DNA from: Breviolum minutum Mf 1.05b.01
Lineage: Eukaryota; Sar; Dinophyceae; Suessiales; Symbiodiniaceae
Direction of reading: 5' to 3'
DNA length: 64,000 nt
Assembly (NCBI GenBank): GCA_000507305.1
Contig: DF241109.1
Span: 1,521-65,520 of the forward strand
Each line of letters opens with the position of its first letter. The first letter of the stretch is position 1. The notes below the pieces were generated by a model. That model saw only the letters and a list, made by a program, of their open reading frames with translations. It did not search any database and had not been told where the DNA came from. The position numbers and the translations under genes were made by a program. Positions 1 through 10,227 of the stretch are shown here, in pieces.

Positions 1-538
1 TCGTGCCTTGGTCTTTGTTGGCACCGGACTCAACCAGAAATCGGACAACTTCAAGGTGCCCATTCTGACCAGCTATGAAAAGAGGCGTTGCTCCATTGTT
101 TTTCCGGCCTTGGTCTTTGTTGGCCCCTGCTTCTATTAGTAAAGACACGCATTTGAGACTTCCATTGAGGGATGCCGCACACAAGGGCGTCATTGCATTT
201 GCATCTTCAAAATTGGGATTCCGTGGCTGGTTCAAATGCTTCTCAAGCAGCTTATCATCATTTTCGTCACATGCCACCATAATTTCGCGATCTTGTTCCA
301 TATCAGGAGGCAGAAACTCCATTATCACAAGCTGTACAACTTGCATTGCCAAGGTTTGATCTTCATCCAATGGGCTATTGTCTTGGAGCAGCCGTAGTCG
401 GAATCGTGGAACGCGAATCTGCTTTGCCAAGCGCTGCTTTAACGCCTTCACTGAGGCATCTGCAAACTCGTCTTTTTCAAAAGCAGCAATTGATTCACCA
501 GTCACTGCGGAAACCACTTCTACATTTGAGAATGACAT
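1..538 (-). CDS. Ubiquitin-like domain plus ankyrin-repeat protein, 3' part outside the window
   Basis: An uninterrupted minus-strand frame of 179 codons runs from an ATG at 538 to the window edge. Residues about 3-80 look like a ubiquitin-like beta-grasp head (VEVVSAVTGE ... LKQRLAKQ ... RFRLRLLQDN ... VQLVIMEFLPPD), a head often found on dinoflagellate ankyrin proteins. Residues 85-179 hold ankyrin repeats: TPL at 117-119 and 151-153, with SLLIEAGANKDQG and RFLVESGANKDQG as repeat ends. The start is chosen because a TGA lies in frame 10 codons upstream (566-568) and a possible spliced-leader acceptor (TTCTAG) sits just before the ATG. Ankyrin arrays usually bind proteins; the partner is unknown. 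The C-terminal length cannot be judged. The family call is firm, the cellular role is not. Confidence 0.85.
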   Translation of the reverse strand, partial: MSFSNVEVVSAVTGESIAAFEKDEFADASVKALKQRLAKQIRVPRFRLRLLQDNSPLDEDQTLAMQVVQLVIMEFLPPDMEQDREIMVACDENDDKLLEKHLNQPRNPNFEDANAMTPLCAASLNGSLKCVSLLIEAGANKDQGRKNNGATPLFIAGQNGHLEVVRFLVESGANKDQGT

Positions 539-583
539 CAAAAAGTCTAGAATATCACACGTAAATCATCTCAAGTGAAGCAT

Positions 584-602
584 CTTGAAACCAAAATGGC
601 GG
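584..602 (-). other. Probable relic of the dinoflagellate spliced leader (DinoSL) in a 5' UTR
   Basis: Read on the minus strand this is CCGCCATTTTGGTTTCAAG. From memory the DinoSL ends in GCCATTTTGGCTCAAG; the match is the exact 10-mer GCCATTTTGG followed by TTTCAAG instead of CTCAAG. It lies 46 nt upstream of the ankyrin-gene ATG in the sense orientation. Such relics are known in dinoflagellate genes that passed through a trans-spliced mRNA and were re-integrated as cDNA. A chance match is possible because it is short and degenerate. Confidence 0.55.
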
Positions 603-1208
603 CCTGAGAATCTGGCATCTTCAAAACATTAGCCAGCCATGCATCAAAATCCAGGCAGCATGTCATTATTTGTGGGAGATACCGATGTTGTTTGGTTTGG
701 ACCGGTGGGATAAATCCAATCTATCGTCAACAAACATTCCAGGATTCCCCATTTTTCTTATGGAAAAAAAAGTGTCCGGATTTCCGGAAAAAGACATCTA
801 CCTGCCAAAAGAGAACCTGATCGTGATGTTTATCTAGAAATTGCTTTGTTTATCGATTGGAGGATGAAGCCAGCCAAATCATGAAAAAAGGCATGCTGAA
901 TTTCAACCAAACATCCTGGCCAATTCCTGGAATAATATTTCACCCAAATTTCCCTGAAATTGAGGTGAAGGACCCGTGTGAGGTTACGACCTAATTTGAC
1001 CAGAAACATCCATCGATTTTCCCCAAAAACTGCTTGGGCTTGGGAGTTTCGGGGCTGCAGTTGCTGCAGGGAACGAAATTTCTGCAGCCAACACATTTCT
1101 TCGTCCATTACACTTCCTGAAAAAAAAACAGCAGTTCGCACCTGGAAATTGGCATTTTGCTCCAAAAGGAAACGGGTTCGTACTCCAACCATCCATTTTT
1201 GTTAGGTT
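603..1208. other. Intergenic stretch with one partial P repeat
   Basis: No convincing gene. Positions 944-1003 carry a partial copy of the non-palindromic P repeat (CCCAAATTTCCCTGAAATT ... GTGTGAGGTTACGACC). Reading frames over 830-1205 overlap this repeat and are not credible as genes. Confidence 0.5.
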
Positions 1209-2192
1209 CTACTGTTGATGGTTCAGAAATCCGGGTAATCACCAACTGGGATGGTGCTAAAACCTGTCGTAAATCATGGGGTTTCAACTACCAACCCCAA
1301 CTGGTAAGTGAGTGATCACCGGATTTCTGGGCAAGCCATCAACAAAAATTCCATGTATGGATCCATGGGATTGGTAAAATTTACCGACATTTAGGGTGAT
1401 TTTTACGTTAAATTAGTAGGTAAATTAATACCTTTCGTCCCTGTAGGATCATCATGGGGCCCATGTGGTCGTTTTCAGGGCTCCAACGGCTTTTCTTCCC
1501 GGCGGTTGGGGGTCCTGGCCTCAATCTCTGGAGACGTAATCAGGCCACGCCCGGGACCCGTTGGATCGAAGTGTTTCAGGTACCCGCGACACCTGGGAGC
1601 TTTGGCAAAACTTGGAGGATCATACATATCCCATATAGGATCCATGGGACGATTGCATATTTACCTACATGAATGGCTGATTTTTATGGAACATGTTGGC
1701 AAATATACCATATATGGATCCTATAGGGTATTGATGTTAGTAACTAGTTAGTAAGTTGGGTTATAACCTGCTGTGCCATCTATTTAGACCTTAAGGTAAG
1801 TGGTTAGGATCACCCCCATAAGCCATGAAAAGCCCATTCTTACGATCACCATGGTTATTCACCACTTACTACAAGTCATGGAACGATTTTTCAAAGCACC
1901 AAAAAGGTGGATAATTTGCAGTTCAAAAAGTTGGTCCCCTGAAAACGAACATGGGCCCCAGATGATCCATGGGAGGAAAGGAATATTTACCTACTGTACA
2001 CTTACCATAAAAGTCACCTAAATGTAGGTAAATATATACCATACGAGGATTCTAATGGAAATCTGTTGATGGCAACCAGAAATCCGGCAAACTCACTCAC
2101 CAGTTGGGGGAACGGTAGTTGAAATCCCCATGATTTACAAGGTTTTAGCACCATCCCAGGTGTTGATTACCCGGATTTCTGAACCATCAACG
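1209..2192. repeat. Large nested inverted structure of about 985 bp
   Basis: The outer arms are F7-type sequences at 1209-1344 and 2063-2192 that are reverse complements of each other. The match continues inward (about 1345-1485 against 1925-2062) through sequence with GGTAAAT steps and a shared GGGGCCCATG ... CGTTTTCAGG block. The centre (about 1600-1850) holds F5/F10-like pieces. The arms are diverged by small indels, so this is an old structure. It could be one long foldback element or several palindromic elements inserted into each other. Confidence 0.7.
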
Positions 2193-2723
2193 GCATGATT
2201 GGTAGTAAAGGTGGACCACTTGGAAGGAAATACTTGGCCCCGATTCCAAAGGAAGTGGCTTTAGAAAGCATCATTTCACCTTGAGAAAGAAAACAATTCA
2301 ACAAGACTTCAAGACTTCGATTTGCCAGTTTCCCATGATCATTTCGAAAAAAAATTAAAGAAAAAAAAAATCAAATCCGAATCCAAGAATCATGCTTTAG
2401 CTACTTTCCATCCCACCATAGTCAACCTTTTTAGACTTACACTTCCCCGAAAAAAAAACAGAACTTTCCACACCTTTTCTTTTTTTCCTCTTTGGCCGTG
2501 CGTTTGCGCATTGGCACATGCATTTCGGGTCTCTTTGCCCCGGGGGGAACAAACAATAACGACGAATCGCAAGAGATCCATCGCAGGGCACCGGATCCCC
2601 AGATTTCCATACGTGCATGTCATAACGTCTGGCGATACTGCACTATCTTCATCTGGTTTGCCCTAAACGGAAGCATGTTTTTTTTGTTGGAATTGTGTTT
2701 CCATTGAAACTCAAAAAGCCTAT

Positions 2724-2835
2724 CAATTGATGGAAGAAATCCCAAACAACCACCTGAGATGTACAAAACCCGGTAAATAATGGGATAAAACTACCATATC
2801 AACTGGTTAGCCGGATTTCTGAACCATCAACAGTA
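2724..2835. mobile_element. F7 palindromic element
   Basis: Starts ATTGATGGAAGAAATCC and ends CCGGATTTCTGAACCATCAA, with the central GGTAAATAATGGGAT and CCATATCAACTGG blocks shared with other F7 copies. Confidence 0.75.
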
Positions 2836-2989
2836 TCAATTATCATCGTGTCTTGCTGACATGTTTTTGCGGGGATCCAAGTTTGACACATGACATGTGT
2901 CACTCCTGACCTCTGGAAACTCCTCTATTTTCGTTGGGACGGATTTTACGGGATCCAGCAGCACTTCAGTTCAGGCAGCACTTGACTTG

Positions 2990-3111
2990 CTTAACTGGTT
3001 GGTGGTTTTTCACCAACCCATTTGAAAAAATATGTGCAAGTCAAATTGGGTGAATCTTCTCCAAATTTCGGGGTGAAATTTAAAAAATTGAAAACCACCA
3101 CCTGGTTAAGC
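2990..3111. mobile_element. F1 palindromic element
   Basis: Inverted ends GGTTGGTGGTTTTTCACC and AAAACCACCACCTGGTT with the F1 core CCAAATTTCGGGGTGAAA. The flanks GCTTAAC and GTTAAGC extend the palindrome. Confidence 0.75.
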
Positions 3112-3215
3112 ATACACTTGCGATAAGATGTCGCAAGTTTGGGTCATCATTGGGTCGATGTGGGTGGTGAAATTTCACACCTGCCACACCATGAAAATAT
3201 CACCTGGCAAAAAAC

Positions 3216-3360
3216 ATGTCCCAGGAGGGTTAGGATCAAAGGTTAGGATTGATTTGTGGGGGTTAATAACCCCCAATATATACCCCCTATTTTTAAGGTG
3301 GATTGAATAACCCAGTGATCCTGACCCATTGATCCATCCACGTCCTTCCAACGGGACATC
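3216..3360. mobile_element. F4 palindromic element
   Basis: Ends ATGTCCCAGGAGGGTTAGG and TCCTTCCAACGGGACAT are inverted. The element is bracketed by the direct repeat TATCACCTGGC (3198 and 3370), which may be coincidental. Confidence 0.65.
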
Positions 3361-3647
3361 CACCCAAGTATCACCTGGCCAGTTCTGCAGAGATCTCATC
3401 CAAAAGCCTCTGCTACCATGCGCACTCGCATGTCATCGAGGAATAAGTCTTGCACCCCTTTCACTGCTGGTGATGGACCACAAGCAAAAACCAAGACCAG
3501 GCCGTGACCACCAGGTGATAAAGCATTCACCTAAATAAACGACGATGGAACGACGTCTGGAAGAAAAAATTGGGGGGTATATAACTTGAACTGACACTTA
3601 CATACTTAGGACAGTGGCGAGAGTGTCCTATGAACTGAAGTAAACCT

Positions 3648-3776
3648 TACTTAGAGGTTCAGGATACTTAGTAACTGGTTATATGTAGGCTTATAATGCT
3701 AGTTAAGGGACATATAACCCACTTATAGGGGTTATAACAGGTTATTATCCACGTATCCTAAGTATCCTGAACCTCA
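3648..3776. mobile_element. F6 palindromic element
   Basis: TACTTAGAGGTTCAGGATAC at the left mirrors GTATCCTGAACCTCAGT at the right; the middle GGTTATATGTAGG / ACATATAACC is also self-complementary. Confidence 0.8.
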
Positions 3777-3841
3777 GTGGGGGGGTTCCCGCAGACCGCA
3801 GACATACGAACCATTTTTAAGGAACGGTGGAATAACCCATT

Positions 3842-3954
3842 TACACCCTGGAAGATTAACATGGTTCACCTATAAATCACCCATGAAAAGAAAGGAAAAG
3901 GATCTGAACCAAACCTCCATGAGGACATGTTCCATGTTAATCTTCAGGGTTGTA
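3842..3954. mobile_element. F3-related palindromic element, GATTAAC subtype
   Basis: TACACCCTGGAAGATTAACA mirrors TGTTAATCTTCAGGGTTGTA. A half copy of the same subtype is at 33311-33375 and a diverged one at 52909-53030. Confidence 0.7.
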
Positions 3955-4200
3955 CTGTCCATTGATCCTAACCTCCAACCGGACTGGAAAGTAGTGGGTT
4001 ACATCTAAAATCACTGAAACTCAAAAAAAGTCAAAGGTCCCCAATAAATTGATTCCTAAGATATGCTATGATCACGTGATCCAAAAAAACCAGCCCCTAA
4101 TTAAACGTAAGTTGCACTTTTGAAAAAAACTATCAAAAATCTGGGTAGAATCTCCAACCAAAAAACTACCCACCTCGAAAATGAGCGAATGTCCCCCAAA

Positions 4201-4385
4201 AAAGGTACCATTCCAAAAGGAAGTCTCATCTTCCAACCATCTCAATTTTCAGAGGGGAAACCAACCATTCGAAGATGTATCTCCTATGAAAAGTTGTGAT
4301 CTTTTTCCATTGCCATGCCAGTTTTCATGGTGGTAAATATCAATTTTCAGTGGCGTTTGCTGTTGGTTTTCGGGGAGTAAACAAC
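4201..4385. repeat. F3 fragments
   Basis: Contains CCAAAAGGAAGTCTCATCTTCCAACC and two stretches resembling the right half of F3 (ATTTTCAG ... GGTTTTCGGGGAGTA). The copies look broken; no gene seen here. Confidence 0.5.
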
Positions 4386-4420
4386 CAACATCCTGATCTG
4401 GGTCAACTACTGAAGTCCAC

Positions 4421-4947
4421 TTGAGCTGCGAAAAGAAAAAACTCAGATACTTTCCATGAGTCATCCTGGTTGGTTAAGGACGGGATCCTTGTTTCATGGT
4501 TCATGAAACCTTGCATGTTGATACCACATGAAACATTGGATACCAATTCCCAGGTGATTTTTTTCAATACTGGTTGTGAAATAGGGATCCTTGTAATGGC
4601 TGGTTATAATCCCTATATAACTGGGTAATGTATCATCCCCTATATGGGGGTTTCCTAAAATGGTGGGTTTCCCAACTAACAACCATGGGCAAACTCCTAC
4701 TAAAAATGATCAGCACTTAGGGTGTGAAATGGGTAATTACCACCATTTAAGGAAACACCAATATAGGGGATGAACAACTACTCAGTTAGATAGGGATAAG
4801 TCATAAGTCAATATAAAATCCCTACAAACCCATCAGGATGACTCATGGGAATGTCACGTACGGTGGGTTTAATCCCCCATATATACTGGGTAGTTTAATC
4901 CCCTATATATACCCTCAACAACCAGGGGCCCTTTTTTCATTGCTCAA
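4421..4947. mobile_element. F2 element with nested palindromes
   Basis: Left end TTGAGCTGCGAAAAG and right end CTTTTTTCATTGCTCAA are inverted F2 ends. Inside is a separate palindrome (about 4640-4760; GTTTCCTAAAATGGTGGG ... CCACCATTTAAGGAAAC) and a repeat of the CCCTATATAACTGGGTA block. The length, about three times a simple F2 copy, is explained by internal insertions. Confidence 0.6.
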
Positions 4948-5044
4948 TTTGAGAAGATTTCCCCCTGCCTCTGCAGTGAGCATGGCATTCCACTGTGCTC
5001 GTGTCTGCTGTTCATCCTCTCGTCCCGATCCTAAGTAATCCACG

Positions 5045-5300
5045 CTACAAGGCGGGTCCCAAAAAAAACAGTTGTAAGTGGAGTTATGGGGCCCCTTTAA
5101 GTAGGGTTTAAAAAACCCAGTTGCCTAGTTATAAGGCCGTTTATAGGGGCTATAGCCCCATGTATAACTTGTAGGGGCCTATCTTGTATGAATGGGCTAT
5201 GACTGTATAAATGGCCGAAAATAAAAGGGTTTTTCTGGGGTGAAAAAAACCCTACTTATAGGGGCCCCATGACTCCACTTATACCTGGTGACCGGGAATG
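5045..5300. mobile_element. F12 palindromic element
   Basis: TAAGTGGAGTTATGGGGCCC (5075 on) mirrors GGGGCCCCATGACTCCACTT (5261 on). The middle holds two TATAGGGGC / GGGGCC blocks in opposite orientation. Confidence 0.75.
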
Positions 5301-5451
5301 CCCGATGTTTCGAAAACCGAAGCGATTTGCGACGTGAAGATCATTGGAAAAGCTAGTGAACCAAAAATTCCCAACCACAATGATTAGTAGTGAGCTTCCT
5401 TTGATGGTAGAAAGCTTTTTTGAAAGAATCAACCTTTCAAAAAGTCGAAGC

Positions 5452-5553
5452 TACTGTTGATGGAAGAAACCTCAAACAACCACTTGGGATGTATGAAACC
5501 CTGTAAATAATGGGATATTTACCATATCAACTGGTGCAGGATTTCTTCCATCA
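5452..5553. mobile_element. F7 palindromic element
   Basis: CTACTGTTGATGGAAGAAA at the left, GCAGGATTTCTTCCATCA at the right; same AATAATGGGATATTTACC core as other copies. Confidence 0.8.
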
Positions 5554-5559
5554 CGAAAA

Positions 5560-6440
5560 AAGTCCAGTCATGATCCCGAAAATTCCCCTTCTTGCTCGCG
5601 TTTGGGTTGGTTTCTTACCCGAGAGGTTTGGAAGGTTTCTAAGATTTTAGTTCGAAAAATCCTTAGGGTACCCAAGGAATGACAAATATATATTTCTGGG
5701 ATGGTCCCCCGCCCAGTAAAAGTAGCAGATGAAGGTTAATAGGCATCCCCTAGCCGAGAATGTTATACCTGGTGGTCACTGGAACGCTCAAAGGGAAGCA
5801 TCCCAATTAGTCATAGTTGGTGTCCCAATCATTAGTTTTGGGAGAAAATAATTTTGAGCCATACCCATCTAGGGATATGCCTAGAATACTAAAGCACCAA
5901 CGTTTAAACCCCAACTACTGATTGACTGATAGCTTTTTGCATGACACCACCAAAAAAAACTGCACTTCATTCCCCTTCAGTGCTGAAAACACTACTATGA
6001 CCTGATGACCATGTGACCATATATACTTACAGACCTTGCATGCGTTGAGTTACGAGAAGCAACCACCTACCTGTATCTGTATCTATTCATCATCATCACC
6101 CTTTCCTTCCATGAACTGGCGAAACAAAACCATGAACGAACTAGCTTCGCTCACTATTGGAGATCAGCAATTCGTGTCCTCGCCGCAAGCCATACGCATG
6201 GCAGACCGGTTCCAGGGTATCGCCATACTCCGCTGAAGGGGTTCGGCAGCAAAGGCGAAGGTGTTCAGCTGGGATGCCCGCCTTGCGAGGGTAGGAGTTG
6301 ATGACTGCCTACTAGGATGTCCTGCTGGAAGTCCATTGCTATGTTAGTTTACCAGAGGGTAAGTGTAAGCAATTTTTCAATCTTTGAAACCACGAAATGA
6401 CCTTGGGACAATAACGACATCATAACTCTCCAGAGTGTTT
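5560..6440. other. Intergenic stretch
   Basis: Mixed sequence with no recognised repeat copy and no gene I can support. A short open stretch at 6036-6236 (plus) and an antisense one are similar in length and neither has family features. Confidence 0.4.
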
Positions 6441-6442
6441 TG

Positions 6443-6587
6443 ACTGGGATGTCCTGCTGGAAGTGATCGGTTCACGATCGTTCGTAAGTTGGATTAGTTA
6501 TTTCACCTATTTAGGGGGACTTTTATCCAAGCTACTTATATTGGGGTGAAATAATCTAGTTACGAAGTACCAGCAGGACATCCCAGT
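6443..6587. mobile_element. F4 palindromic element, GATGTCCTGCTGG subtype
   Basis: ACTGGGATGTCCTGCTGG mirrors CCAGCAGGACATCCCAGT at the right end (18-bp perfect inverted ends). The same subtype recurs at 50608-50748. Confidence 0.85.
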
Positions 6588-6590
6588 ATG

Positions 6591-6703
6591 TATACCATGG
6601 GCCCCAAAAAAAAAACTACATTCTTAGAGGTTTTTATGGTACATAACCTGGTTTTGAGGTGGCCAAAACCTTTATTTTTCATGGTTCTGGGGGCTCATGG
6701 TAC
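6591..6703. mobile_element. Palindromic element, GTATACCATGGGCCCC type
   Basis: ACCATGGGCCCCAA mirrors GGGGGCTCATGGTAC; GGTTTTTATGGTAC and GGTTTTGAGGTGGCC lie between. A single copy of this exact type was noticed in the window. Confidence 0.55.
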
Positions 6704-6802
6704 GCTCTATATAGATATTTAACATAGACCCTGAAATGAGGCCATCCCAAAAAGAAAGTCACTCTCCAACCATCATTTTTCAGGGAGTATGTTCGTTTGC
6801 AG

Positions 6803-7036
6803 GGGTGTAACCAGCCACATCAAGAGAGAATGCTGATAGAAGCACTTGTGTTTTTTTTGTCACATTGGATACCCCAGAAATGTTGGTTCTGTTTGAGGAG
6901 CTTCCTTTCCCCCACATCCGCAATTTGTTGGTATCGATGGCATCATAGTGGAGGTTGTCTGTCGTGTGTCGCTTGTCCATCTTCCATAGATTTACGGAAC
7001 AGTTTTCCAAAGCCGCCTCATCTCCTTCACCAGCAC
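6803..7036 (-). CDS. Possible single exon of an unknown gene
   Basis: The minus-strand frame is open from a possible acceptor (AAAATGAG) to about 6803 and encodes about 78 residues of mixed composition (GEGDEAALENC ... LWKMDKRHTTDNLHYDAIDT ... TQVLLSAFSLDVAGYTP). Charged, polar and hydrophobic residues are evenly mixed, unlike translated repeats, and the opposite-strand frame is rich in Cys, Ser and His as expected of a shadow. No family is recognised. The 3' end stops where an F3-like border (ACTCCCTGAAAAATG on the minus strand) begins, so the exon may be truncated by a repeat. Confidence 0.35.
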
Positions 7037-7325
7037 CTCATTTTACTAATTTCCAGCCCAATTGATTGTTCAAAAACGCTGATTCTTTACTTCAACTCCC
7101 TGTCATCTCTCCCGAAAAAAAGTGCGAGGTCCCCCTGCCCAGGATGCAATCGTCACCACCAGGATGACATTATATTTTTTGGGCTCGGGGATCCCTATAA
7201 ACCTTCATTTGCCACTGGCTCCCCATGACATCAAATGTCTGAAGGAGGGATCGATTTGTGTCCCCTTAAAATCCGCACTTCTATATATAGTATACAGTTA
7301 TACAGTTATACACGTATGCTATATC

Positions 7326-7430
7326 TTGGGGGTATCCCCGGCCCCAGTGGAAAGTGAAGGTTTATAGGGGGCCCTTCATAAAAATGAACAGATTATCCTT
7401 TCACTGTTTGTGGGTGGGGGATACCCCCAA
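7326..7430. mobile_element. F15 element with 8-bp target-site duplication
   Basis: Inverted ends TTGGGGGTATCCCC and GGGGATACCCCCAA (14 bp, perfect). It is flanked by the perfect direct repeat GCTATATC at 7318-7325 and 7431-7438. An 8-bp duplication with short inverted ends is typical of hAT-like non-autonomous elements; the superfamily is inference. The core (AGTGAAGGTTTATAGG) recurs at 5705-5760 and 26850-26960. Confidence 0.85.
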
Positions 7431-7448
7431 GCTATATCAAACTAGCAA

Positions 7449-7548
7449 CTAGTTGGTGGTTGAACCAACCCATTTGAAACATATGCTCGTCAAATTGGAT
7501 CATTTCCCCACGTAGGGGTGAAAATAAAAAATGATTGAAACCACCTGG
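7449..7548. mobile_element. F1 palindromic element
   Basis: CTAGTTGGTGGTTGAACCAA at the left and GATTGAAACCACCTGG at the right, with CAAATTGGATCATTTCCCC inside. Confidence 0.8.
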
Positions 7549-7936
7549 AACAATTTATATCATATAGAGTATAAAACTAAATTCCTTCTTCACCTCTTTC
7601 TCTTGTTTTTCTTCTACCAACAAACATGTATTTCGCCCAACGACTGCATGCAAATCGACAAAAAACAACAACAACATTTGGAAAAAAAAACAACTGAAAA
7701 AACCAACCCCACCCCACCCCAAACCTTTGAAAAAAAACCATTTCAAAAAAATCCTGAAACGACTTGGAGTACCCTCCAGCCCCAACTAGCCAGCCCTTGT
7801 AGCGCCTCGTAGGCATGATATAAGGGATGAATGCAACCGGTAAAGCCAACGCCAATGGCAACAAAGACCACGCCTTGGAACTGCTGGATGCATGGGGACT
7901 GGTGTGTGCACTCCAAAGACCGATCGTTTTAAAATG

Positions 7937-8169
7937 GAGTGACATGGGGCCTCCAAAAAGTAATGGGCCAAACTACACCCCCGAAAACTAACATGTCCCC
8001 TAAAAAGGAACTAATTGAATAGGAAATACATCTTCCAACCATTGATTTTCAGGGGACATGTTAGTTTTCCGGGGAGTACATGGGTTTTCCTGGGCTTATT
8101 AGTTGTGACCCCCAAGGAAAACCCATTTAAGTTTTCGGCCACTTTTTTTCGAGGCCCCGTGTCACTCCA
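7937..8169. mobile_element. F12-type element interrupted by an F3 element
   Basis: The outer arms GGAGTGACATGGGGCCTC (7937 on) and GAGGCCCCGTGTCACTCC (8152 on) are inverted. An F3 copy (7974-8078; TACACCCCCGAAAACTAACA ... TGTTAGTTTTCCGGGGAGTA) sits inside, so F3 inserted into the older F12 copy. Confidence 0.75.
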
Positions 8170-8523
8170 GTGAAAACTCCTAGGGGCCCACTCAGTTATA
8201 CAGCAAGTGTTAAGCCTGCTTATAGGGACCCGATATTTGCAACAAATCCAACTTGTCTACATTATTTTCACCTGAAATGATTTTTCACACCATTTTTTTC
8301 AAAGGTAGAAAAGATCCATCCCATGGGAGTAGAATTTAGTCTGAAAAAAACTAGTCGGGAGTTACCAAAAGCTTCCAGAAGATTTTGTAACATTCATATC
8401 TTAGTGAAATAATCTCCCTACTTCCCATTGCACATCCATGGGACTACTTTTATATATTTGTAGTACCTAAAATGAAAGGTTGATTTTTGACCCATAAAGA
8501 GCCAACGATTTCGAAAAATACTT

Positions 8524-8731
8524 TCCCTGAAACCCATAACCCTTGAAAATAGGCAGGGCCCCAAAAGGAAATGGGTGTTTCCAAAAATAGGGATATCCCA
8601 AAATGGATGGTGTATAATGGAAAACCATACTAAAATGGATGATTTGGGGTACCACTATTTTTTGCAAACATCCAAACGTCATCTTCCAAGCAATGATTTT
8701 CGGGGGCAAGCTGTTAGTTTCAGTGAGGGTA
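8524..8731. mobile_element. F3 element interrupted by an F9 element
   Basis: The F3 left half (TTCCCTGAAACCCATAAC ... CCCCAAAAGGAA) and right half (ATCTTCCAAGCAATG ... TTAGTTTCAGTGAGGGTA) are separated by an F9 copy at 8573-8674 (GGGTGTTTCCAAAAATAGGG ... ACTATTTTTTGCAAACA). The order of insertion is therefore F3 first, F9 later. Confidence 0.75.
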
Positions 8732-8877
8732 TCTTGCGATCTTTTCGTCTCCGAATGTTGATAACTGTGTAGTGTAATTTGGGGGCCACCCCTCCCAGGA
8801 TTCGCTGATTTCCCGTACATGAACAGAGTGCTCAAACAGGCCGTTTCAGTGAGAAATCCCAATTTCTTGGAGGAACA

Positions 8878-9012
8878 GTACTTGGATGTCCCAGGAAGTG
8901 CTCGGATCAAAGGTTGGGATCAGTGGGGTATAATTCCCAATATACCCCATATAGGTAGGTTATAACCCATTTACTATCCATTGATCCTAACTTCCTTTCC
9001 GAGACATCCAAG
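8878..9012. mobile_element. F4 palindromic element
   Basis: ACTTGGATGTCCCAGGAAGT mirrors ACTTCCTTTCCGAGACATCC; the middle CCAATATACCCCATATAGG is self-complementary. Confidence 0.8.
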
Positions 9013-9458
9013 GTTTTTGGATGTCCCACCCTCTTCCTGAGGCAGCAAAGGCACGATGGACGTTTGGGAGTAACTCTTCTTGACCAAATGTTCCAAGAGT
9101 ACTCATTGGTCCAGCAACTTCTAAACGAATGCCTTCATCACTTCCTGTTTCCAGAAGCTGAGTCTGAGTAGTTGGACCGAGGGAGGTTTTTACTTGTGTT
9201 TTTTTGAGGGAAAGTCGGAAGGGGGGGATGGCTTCTTTTAAATAAAGGGGCTGGAGAACAAAAAAAAACATATACAAAAATACATGTTGAATCAAAATGG
9301 TCAACCAATTTTGGTTGGTTGGCCCCAAAGAATTGGATGCTTTAAAAAACTACCTGGAAAGGATCGATGGCGCAACTCCCATTAGTCTCGGTGAAATCCC
9401 ACTAAACTCAAATGAGCAAAGGGAATAAGGCTAATCTAAGATGTGACCAGTTACATAT

Positions 9459-9560
9459 TACCCTCCCTGAAACTAACAGTAAACACCACCTGAAAATAGA
9501 TGCTTGGAATACGATCCGGCTTCCTTTTGGGGCAATTTTGACCTAATTTTCAGGGGTGTC
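9459..9560. mobile_element. F3 element with a diverged right half
   Basis: Clear left end TACCCTCCCTGAAACTAACA; the right part (CTTCCTTTTGGGGC ... ATTTTCAGGGGTGTCC) is recognisable but lacks the canonical GGAGGGTA end. Confidence 0.6.
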
Positions 9561-9687
9561 CACTCGCTGGCTTCGTTTCCGGGTACGGGGGTACAAACCT
9601 AAAATATCAACCATGAACTCAATGATGAGAAAATCACCAAAATGGTTCAGAAAGGATATCACAAGAGGATCAAACATCATGAAGTTA

Positions 9688-9791
9688 CTAGTTGGTGGTT
9701 TCAACCCAATTTGAAAAGTACTAGTCAAAATTGGATCATTTCCCTCAAGTAGGGAGTTGAAAATAAAAAATATGTTGAAACCACCAGCTAG
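9688..9791. mobile_element. F1 palindromic element
   Basis: CTAGTTGGTGGTTTCAACCC at the left, GTTGAAACCACCAGCTAG at the right, CTAG at both tips. Confidence 0.85.
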
Positions 9792-9901
9792 AAAAATACA
9801 TCGTAGCAGGTAAAGCATCGCAACATGTTTTTTTTGGTCCAATAGATGTACTATTGACTTTCATTTTGCACAGCAACTGGATGGATGGAAAGAATCCCCA
9901 A

Positions 9902-10007
9902 CCTGGTGATTCAAAGTGGCCTTTTTAGGATGGTTAAGTGACCCTTTCAAGGGGTGAATCGTGTCCTCCAACTAGGGGATGAAAAGGGCACGGCTTGAAT
10001 CACCTGG
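9902..10007. mobile_element. F13 palindromic element
   Basis: CCTGGTGATTCAA mirrors TTGAATCACCTGG; internal GTGGCCTTTTTAGG and CCTTTCAAGGGG blocks are shared with 50757-50873. Confidence 0.8.
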
Positions 10008-10122
10008 AAAGCATATTTTGGGTAAAGTTATACCCCACTTACTACGTTCTCACCATTTTTGCCTCACCAACCGTGCCTTAAAGCGTCAGTGAGAAAAAGA
10101 TTGGTTGTGGGAAAGTTTGATG

Positions 10123-10227
10123 TACACTCCGGTAATCTAACATAGCCATGGAAAATCCCCATTTTCAATAGGAAACACATCTTCAAAGGGTCCATTTTCC
10201 ATTGCTATGTTAGTTTACCGGAGGGTA
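10123..10227. mobile_element. F3 element, CCGGTAA subtype
   Basis: TACACTCCGGTAATCTAACA mirrors TGTTAGTTTACCGGAGGGTA; GGAAAATCCCCATTTTCAA is the core of this subtype. It forms a direct pair with the copy at 10299. Confidence 0.8.

Noticed and set aside
830-1192. 120-codon minus frame
   Set aside because: It overlaps a P repeat and has no features of a known family.
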